Below are positions 1 to 5,238 of a DNA stretch of 5,238 bases, one piece after another. Within the stretch, counting starts at the first letter, position 1, and the number at the start of each line of letters is the position of its first letter. The notes under the pieces were generated by a model that ran no database searches, was not told the origin of the DNA, and saw only the letters and a list, made by a program, of their open reading frames with translations. Source of the stretch: Thermotogaceae bacterium (GTDB lineage: Bacteria > Thermotogota > Thermotogae > Thermotogales > Thermotogaceae); the NCBI GenBank assembly GCA_021161105.1, contig JAGHBG010000050.1, positions 1-5,238 on the forward strand. Reading direction: 5' to 3'. Position numbers and translations under genes: made by a program.

Positions 1-1
1 A

Positions 2-3000
2 TCCTACGATATGCTCAAAGGCTCAAGATTGGTAAACGGTCCTTACATATATCTAAATCGCCCTTTTATGAAAGGGAAAAGCATCCAGGAACTTCTGGAT
101 GAGCTGGAACTAAATCCTGTGCTGAAAGGCGTGTTCGCATATAAGAACCTCCACAAACATCAGGAAGAAGCTGTCAAAAGCATTATTGAAGGTTACCATA
201 CCATAGTATCGACAGGTACCGGTTCCGGTAAAACGGAATCCTTCCTGCTTCCAATTATAGATAGGGCAAAAAAGCAAAAAGACAAGAAATTACTCGCTCT
301 GCTTATCTATCCTATGAATGCTCTGGTCAATGACCAGTTGCGAAGAATGAGAGTGATGTTGGCTGGAACCGGCGTAACCTTTGCCAGATACACGGGCGAT
401 ACTCCAGAAAACTTGCCAGGGAATATCCAGCGCTTGGATAGAATGAGCAGATTCAGCGAACATGAGATAGAAGAAGTGAAAAAGGGAAGACTGGCCTCAT
501 ACGAAGAGAGTCTTTGCAGAGAGGAAATTCGCAAAAATAAACCTCAGATACTTCTGACTAACTACGCTCAATTAGAATACATGCTTCTCAGAAATAAAGA
601 TCTGGATATTTTCAGAGATTCAGACCTGCAATTCATTGTATTGGATGAAATTCACAGTTACGTAGGTGAACTTGGTTCGGAAGTTGCCTGCCTTTTGAGA
701 AGACTCAAGCTCGTAGTTCCCGATTCGAAAAAAATAACGTTTATAGGTACTTCTGCGACTATTGCTTCTAAAGACGAAAGTCCGGAGACTGTCATAAAGC
801 GATTCGGTTCAAGGCTTTTCGGAGTAGATTCAGAGAGAATTAAACTTATCACCGAGAGTTATATAAACATCATTAGTCCACCTAACAAATATTTACCGGA
901 TTTTCCAAAGGATCCAGAAAGCATTCTTGAAACCTTGGTAGAAGAAGTATCCAAGATCTCTGAAAATGATGGTTTACCAGGCGAATTTTTCTATCAGATG
1001 CTTTCAGCACTCACAGGAAAAGAGTTAATTCCCGATAATGCGTATGAAGTATTGAAGAACAATATCATAGTGAACGAATTGCAGGAATTATTCAGCAAAC
1101 CTCTTTCACTTGAAAAAGCCGTAAAAAAGCTGAAAGAACTTCCCGGAAGAGAAGATGTTGACAACGAAAAAATCGTTGCAGAGCTGTATTCATATCTTTT
1201 GGCAGGCCTTATTGTGAAAGAAGACGATGAACCCCTCTTGCGTCCCAAAATCCACTTCTTTGTGAAAGGCATACAAAATTTGAAGATAAAGTTCGTAAAT
1301 GGCTCCCGTGAAATAGTTCTTAACGACAAAGATGAAAAATTCGATAGATACTTATTCGACCTTTATGGATGTGCCAAATGCGGACAACATTATTTCGTTA
1401 TCCCTTCTTCTACTATGCATGTGCATGGAACAGAAAGGTACTATATACCTTCAGGAATTCTCGGTAAAGAACCCGGAAAAAAACAGATGTTGCTTCTAAC
1501 AGATAATATAGCTACAGATGAGGCCGCAAGCACAGGAGAAACGGTATGGGTGTGCGAACAGTGCGGTACCGTTCACACTTTCCCAGCAGAAAAGTGTATG
1601 AACGATAAATGTGGAGCGGAAAATTTTGTAAAGTTGATTAAAGTTAGGCAAACTGATCCATTTAATTGTATTTCCTGTGGTGCTTCTCTTGGTTCAGAAG
1701 ATTTTGATGAGAACACTTCTTCTAACCTTATGCGGTCCGTATCAAACGAAGCGGTCGATATCATGATTCTTGCTCAGAATATGCTGAATTCCGTTTCAAC
1801 AGATGCTGCCAAACTGCTTATTTTCACAGACAACAGACAGGAAGCGGCATTCCAGGCTGGATTTATCAACGAGAGGTCAAAAAGGTTCAAATTCAGAAAT
1901 TATCTTTACAGCGCACTTAAGGACGATCAGTTATTTACAATTGAACGTGCTGCGGATGAAATTATCAGAAAGATACGTGAAAACGGCGAAATTAAAGCTT
2001 TCGAAGTGGAAGAAGGGAAAGAGTTTGACTACTTCAGGGATTCTGTGGAATGGTTTATGATAGAGGAATTCTGTCATCGGCAATTTAGACGAAGTAGCCT
2101 TGAGACTCTTGGATTGGTAAAGGTAGAGTATGGTGGAATAAGAAGCACAGACGACTTCATGGGAAAATGGGCAGAAAAATTAAATATTGAACCCGCGGAA
2201 ATCAAAGGGATAGTCGAAAACTTTTTAGATCATATGCGAAGAAATACAGGAATTTCCCACAAATTATTGGGATTGACTAAAAAAGATCCAAGGATCTTCA
2301 GAGGCTATATAAAGTTTAGCAAGTGGTTCGCTCCGGAAAAGTATATTCTCAGAGCTCAGGCGTATTCGAAGGATAAATTGGTTAAGCACTGGATATCTTT
2401 AAGTGGCAGTACTTATTACCAAAGGTATTTAAAGAAAACTTTCCCAGAAAAAGATGTCATCCTAGATAGATTTCTTGAAGAACTTTGGAACTATCTTGTG
2501 GATAAAGAAATCCTTGTAGAGAGAGAAAATGGAAAAAGAGCCATAAACGCGGAAGCTCTTTTCTTTAAGCGAAATAAGAAAGCTGAAGATGGATTGCCCC
2601 ATATTTTTGAATGCAAACGTTGCGGTACCAGAACGCAGAGAATTACACCAAAAATGATTTGTCCGCGCCATAACTGCAAGGGCGAACTTGTGGAGAAGGC
2701 TATAGATACTAAAGACTATAACGTCAAACGATATCTTTCTGAAAGAAAAATAATCAATATTAAAGCCTATGAACATTCAGGGCAGGTGCATAGAAGCGAA
2801 AGGGAAAAAATCGAGAAAGACTTCAAAGATGAAGGAAGCAAAGTGAATTGTCTTGTAGCAACGCCTACACTTGAGCTTGGCGTAGATATAGGAAAGTTGG
2901 ATATGGTTCTGATGAGAAATGTCCCGCCAACCCCTGCCAATTACGACCAGCGGGCAGGTCGAGCGGGAAGGCGCCATAGAATCGCCGTAGTTACTACTTA

Positions 3001-5053
3001 TTGCGGCAGAGGTTCTCATGACCTGTACTTTTTCAACAAACCAGAAGAGATGATAAGTGGTGCTATTAAAGTGCCTTCTTTCAGTATGGTCAATATTCCA
3101 TTAATAGCCAAACATATCAATTCTGCGATTACAACTAAAATGCATTCATTGGTTAGTTCAGATGACGATAAACTTTTATTGGAGGCATACCTTCCTGAAT
3201 ATATTAATGGATATTTTAAAAATGTCGATCTCCTTTCCGATGATGCACATAGCGTCCTAAAAAACTTAGAAGGATTCTCTTCCCCCTTAAAAAAGCTTAT
3301 TGCAAGATTCAGAACAAAATTTTGTAATGAAATAGACCGCTTTCTTGAAAATTGGCCAAAAGACGATCTAAAAAACCTGGAACAGTCTGTTGAGGGTTCA
3401 TTAGCCGATTATTTCCTTAGTATCTCACCCAGAGAACTGGAAAAGATTTTGAAACACATTAGGGATGATCTCATCTTCCTGATCAAAGAGAGAAAAGAGG
3501 CATTCAATACAGGTGAAAAAACCAGGGAGCTCTCTGCGATAACTACTTACTTGAGAAACTTTACGAGTGCAAACCCGTCATCCGATGATTCAATTGATTT
3601 TTATACCCTTTCCATTTTAGTGAAGTACGGGTTCTTCCCAGGATATTCATTAACAAGAGGTCATGTTACCGCAACATGCCTGGAGAGTGAAGGGTTTGTC
3701 GAAATCGACAGAAACTACAACATTGCACTTCGTGAATTCGCTCCACTGTCCAGGTTATACGCTATGGGGAAAAAGTACAGAATCAACAAATACAAATTCT
3801 ATACTGCTGATACCAAGAGCAATTTTAAGCAGAAGTTTGTCGTACAGCAAACTTATATAGCTCTTAAAAATGATGATAAGCCAACTTTTGATGATCCCAG
3901 TAGTGTTAATATAACCTCTCTGCATATTACCGATCCAAAAATAACCTTTGATGGCAGACCCGGTGATAGTGAAAATCATAGGGTTATAAAATCATACGAC
4001 ATAAGAGGATTTGTGAAGGGAAAACACTTAGGTGGGAAATCCGTGAACATTGAAGGGCTATATATGAAGTTTTTTAGAAAGGATACTGTGCTGCTTATAA
4101 ACATAGGGTCAAAAAAAGAGATTACCAAGAACAATAATTATGGATTTTTGATCTGCCCTGAATGTGGTATTGTCGAGCAAACAACAAAAAGCGGGATAGA
4201 ACATTTCATAAATCACATGAAACTATTCCACAGAAAAAACCTCAGTCCTGAAAAAATTAGCGAATTCATGGTAGCGCTTCACGCAGAGTTCGTGTCCGAT
4301 ATTCTGGAAGTTGGTCCCTTCCCGAGTTATGCCAAGGCGGTTAATTTTATGGAAGCTATGAAATTAGGAGCCTCGCTTGAGCTTGATATAAATGCCAACG
4401 ACATAGACAGCTTTGTAAACGGAAAAGACAATGATTTCAGAGTTGTTTTCTACGAAACGGTACCGGGCGGTTCCGGATATATAGAAGTCTTGTTCCATTA
4501 CAGAAATCGTGTTATTGAGACAGCAAAGAATGTACTACAAGAATGTGGATGTGGTAAGGCTTGTTACCATTGCTTACTCACATTCTGGAATCAGCCATTT
4601 CATGACGTTTTAGATAGGAAGTTGGCCGCAGAAGTACTTGGAAAAATAGTAAGTATTCAAGGAACGGAAATCGATATACCTCAGACGAGATATGAAAAAG
4701 TCGAAAGCGATGAAGATAAATCCGAATCTCCCGCTGAAGATAAGTTTCTGAAAATAATAGAAAAATACGGTTTACCAAAGCCAGCTCAGCAATATCCTAT
4801 TTTATTAAGTAATGGCTCTAAAACGATCGCGGATTTTGCATATTCCGATGCCAAACTTCTAATCTACATAGACGGTTACCAGTATCATTCTGAAAAAGGG
4901 GAAAAGAAAATAGAACTAGACAAAAGGCAAAGACTTTACCTTGAAGCAGAAGAGTATAAAGTTATACGAATCAGTGCAAAAGATCTGGATGATACGGAAC
5001 TTATGGAGCTTTATCTAAAACAAATAGGCGATAAATTAAAAGAAAATTCTTGA
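2..5053 (+). CDS. Large YprA/DruE-like SF2 helicase with DUF1998-type zinc domain and C-terminal Vsr-like nuclease (5' partial)
   Basis: Probable ATP-dependent helicase-nuclease of a phage-defence system, cytoplasmic (no signal peptide or membrane segment). Residues are counted from the ATG at 11. RecA1: HQ of the Q-like motif 50-51, Walker A TGTGSGKT 68-75, YPMNALVNDQ 100-109, LLTNYAQLEYML 181-192, DEIH 212-215, GTSAT 246-250. A linker (about 270-600) carries cysteine pairs C454/C457, C515/C518, C529/C534 and C553/C556. RecA2: LIFTDNRQEAAFQAGF 603-618, then an insertion of about 300 residues with C868/C871 and C884/C889, then TPTLELGVDIG 951-961 and QRAGRAGR 980-987. A helical region follows to about 1370, then C1382/C1385 with H1398/H1402, the DUF1998-like YETVPGGSGY 1481-1490 and C-x-C-x3-C-x2-C 1512-1521. 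The Vsr/DUF559-like nuclease spans about 1572-1672 (E1576, D1608, D1621, H1626). All helicase motifs are intact and there is no frameshift. The frame is open to the left edge (codons S-Y-D before the ATG), no ribosome binding site precedes 11, and LVNGPYIYLNRPF is family sequence usually found inside the protein. The true start is therefore probably upstream. Length is far above MrfA (about 750) and in the range of DruE-type proteins. The DrmA, DpdJ or DruE subfamily is not decidable here. Confidence 0.93.
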   Translation, partial: SYDMLKGSRLVNGPYIYLNRPFMKGKSIQELLDELELNPVLKGVFAYKNLHKHQEEAVKSIIEGYHTIVSTGTGSGKTESFLLPIIDRAKKQKDKKLLALLIYPMNALVNDQLRRMRVMLAGTGVTFARYTGDTPENLPGNIQRLDRMSRFSEHEIEEVKKGRLASYEESLCREEIRKNKPQILLTNYAQLEYMLLRNKDLDIFRDSDLQFIVLDEIHSYVGELGSEVACLLRRLKLVVPDSKKITFIGTSATIASKDESPETVIKRFGSRLFGVDSERIKLITESYINIISPPNKYLPDFPKDPESILETLVEEVSKISENDGLPGEFFYQMLSALTGKELIPDNAYEVLKNNIIVNELQELFSKPLSLEKAVKKLKELPGREDVDNEKIVAELYSYLLAGLIVKEDDEPLLRPKIHFFVKGIQNLKIKFVNGSREIVLNDKDEKFDRYLFDLYGCAKCGQHYFVIPSSTMHVHGTERYYIPSGILGKEPGKKQMLLLTDNIATDEAASTGETVWVCEQCGTVHTFPAEKCMNDKCGAENFVKLIKVRQTDPFNCISCGASLGSEDFDENTSSNLMRSVSNEAVDIMILAQNMLNSVSTDAAKLLIFTDNRQEAAFQAGFINERSKRFKFRNYLYSALKDDQLFTIERAADEIIRKIRENGEIKAFEVEEGKEFDYFRDSVEWFMIEEFCHRQFRRSSLETLGLVKVEYGGIRSTDDFMGKWAEKLNIEPAEIKGIVENFLDHMRRNTGISHKLLGLTKKDPRIFRGYIKFSKWFAPEKYILRAQAYSKDKLVKHWISLSGSTYYQRYLKKTFPEKDVILDRFLEELWNYLVDKEILVERENGKRAINAEALFFKRNKKAEDGLPHIFECKRCGTRTQRITPKMICPRHNCKGELVEKAIDTKDYNVKRYLSERKIINIKAYEHSGQVHRSEREKIEKDFKDEGSKVNCLVATPTLELGVDIGKLDMVLMRNVPPTPANYDQRAGRAGRRHRIAVVTTYCGRGSHDLYFFNKPEEMISGAIKVPSFSMVNIPLIAKHINSAITTKMHSLVSSDDDKLLLEAYLPEYINGYFKNVDLLSDDAHSVLKNLEGFSSPLKKLIARFRTKFCNEIDRFLENWPKDDLKNLEQSVEGSLADYFLSISPRELEKILKHIRDDLIFLIKERKEAFNTGEKTRELSAITTYLRNFTSANPSSDDSIDFYTLSILVKYGFFPGYSLTRGHVTATCLESEGFVEIDRNYNIALREFAPLSRLYAMGKKYRINKYKFYTADTKSNFKQKFVVQQTYIALKNDDKPTFDDPSSVNITSLHITDPKITFDGRPGDSENHRVIKSYDIRGFVKGKHLGGKSVNIEGLYMKFFRKDTVLLINIGSKKEITKNNNYGFLICPECGIVEQTTKSGIEHFINHMKLFHRKNLSPEKISEFMVALHAEFVSDILEVGPFPSYAKAVNFMEAMKLGASLELDINANDIDSFVNGKDNDFRVVFYETVPGGSGYIEVLFHYRNRVIETAKNVLQECGCGKACYHCLLTFWNQPFHDVLDRKLAAEVLGKIVSIQGTEIDIPQTRYEKVESDEDKSESPAEDKFLKIIEKYGLPKPAQQYPILLSNGSKTIADFAYSDAKLLIYIDGYQYHSEKGEKKIELDKRQRLYLEAEEYKVIRISAKDLDDTELMELYLKQIGDKLKENS

Positions 5054-5100
5054 TTGTACAGTAATAGTTAGGGTGTCACGAAAAAGAGTGGGCCTCCTAA

Positions 5101-5125
5101 ATTCCAATGGTGGTACCATTGGAAT
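5101..5125. repeat. Perfect inverted repeat (11-bp arms, 3-nt loop) behind the helicase gene
   Basis: The arms ATTCCAATGGT (5101-5111) and ACCATTGGAAT (5115-5125) are exact reverse complements around the loop GGT. The repeat starts 48 nt after the helicase stop. It could fold into a stable hairpin in RNA in either direction. It lacks the T-run of an intrinsic terminator on the right (AATCCTAATG follows) and on the left, read on the minus strand, so it is not called a terminator. It could stabilise the 3' end of the helicase mRNA, bind a dimeric protein, or mark the break point beside the transposase remnant. The repeat is seen directly. Its function is unknown. Confidence 0.75.
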
Positions 5126-5238
5126 AATCCTAATGCCACAGGAGAACAGAGTGATTCTTTGCAGTGACATCTCCATGACTGAGCAAGAAATACTCGAGCA
5201 TTATTCAAAAAGAAACTACATCGAGACCTATTTCAAGG
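5115..5238 (+). pseudogene. IS4-type DDE transposase remnant, 5'-truncated, continuing past the right edge
   Basis: The frame through 5175 reads RVILCSDISM followed by EILEHYSKRNYIETYFK. This matches the C-terminal catalytic block of IS4-superfamily DDE transposases: a beta-strand ending in (S/T)D, then a helix with the signature Y-x2-R-x3-E-x6-K. Here Y is codon 5202-5204, R 5211-5213, and the catalytic Glu 5223-5225. The Lys would lie three codons on, just outside the window. The upstream frame is open only to the TAA at 5037-5039, at most 66 codons before the edge, so the roughly 200 residues that normally precede this block, with both catalytic Asp residues, are absent. The remnant is therefore 5'-truncated, and similarity fades somewhere between 5060 and 5130. 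The left boundary given is approximate. AGGAG at 5140-5144 before GTG 5151 resembles a start signal but lies inside the conserved strand and is probably chance. The exact IS family is not determined. Confidence 0.68.

Noticed and set aside
206..222. Similar GGTACCGG...GGTTCCGG-like stretches near 206 and 4460 as a direct repeat
   Set aside because: Both encode Gly-rich conserved motifs (TGTGSGKT and TVPGGSGY). The similarity follows from the codons and is not a repeat element.
727..734. A-run in the helicase gene as a slippage or phase-variation site
   Set aside because: It is a run of only seven A in AT-rich DNA, and the frame continues intact through it. Nothing suggests programmed slippage.
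1803..2060. Open frame of 85 codons on the plus strand inside the helicase gene
   Set aside because: It lies wholly inside the helicase frame, where the conserved motif IV is encoded, and its product shows no recognisable family or start signal. It is a shadow.
307..4778. Several minus-strand open frames of 60-111 codons across the helicase gene
   Set aside because: All are antisense to well-conserved helicase coding sequence, have Ser/Phe-rich compositions typical of reverse-strand shadows, and show no domain.
2..5053. Naming the gene drmA, drmB, dpdJ or druE
   Set aside because: The domain set overlaps several of these families and no partner gene is visible, so a specific symbol would be a guess.
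5101..5125. Intrinsic terminator for the helicase gene
   Set aside because: The hairpin is good, but no T-run follows on either strand and the stem is not GC-rich. It is kept only as an inverted repeat.
5140..5153. AGGAG with 6-nt spacing before GTG 5151 as the start of a new gene
   Set aside because: The GTG falls within the RVILCSD strand that precedes the transposase catalytic helix, so translation starting there would omit most of the enzyme. The match is probably chance.

Overview
The window is almost entirely one very large gene. It reads rightwards, is open at the left edge and stops at 5053. It encodes at least 1,680 residues (1,683 counting the codons before the first ATG): a superfamily 2 helicase of the YprA/MrfA type (DEIH box, DUF1998-type zinc-binding C-terminus) with a Vsr/DUF559-like PD-(D/E)XK nuclease domain fused at the very end. 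Helicases of this group are the large motor subunits of several phage-defence systems (Druantia DruE, DISARM DrmA/DrmB, DpdJ of the Dpd system, and related islands). The layout here, with helicase, DUF1998 and nuclease in one chain, best fits a DruE-like or unclassified defence helicase. No partner gene is visible, so the system cannot be named from this window.

Layout: 2-5053 is the helicase-nuclease gene, probably missing its true start. 5054 to about 5100 is a short spacer with no recognisable signal. 5101-5125 is a perfect 11-bp inverted repeat with a 3-nt loop. From about 5115 to the right edge is the C-terminal part of an IS4-type DDE transposase, showing the Y-x2-R-x3-E part of the YREK signature. 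Its frame is closed by a stop at 5037-5039, so the N-terminal part carrying the two catalytic aspartates has no room in this frame. It is therefore a 5'-truncated remnant that continues out of the window.

Organism: base composition is moderately AT-rich (about 40% GC by eye), arginine is mostly AGA, and ATG/AT-rich codons dominate. This fits many AT-rich bacteria (Firmicutes, Thermotogota and others) and some archaea, and is not enough to choose. The combination of a defence-type helicase and a broken transposase directly behind it suggests an accessory, horizontally mobile region.

Inferred role: the helicase would translocate on invading nucleic acid using ATP, the zinc modules would contact nucleic acid or partners, and the terminal nuclease could cut the DNA. 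The helicase assignment is firm. The defence role rests on family knowledge and context.
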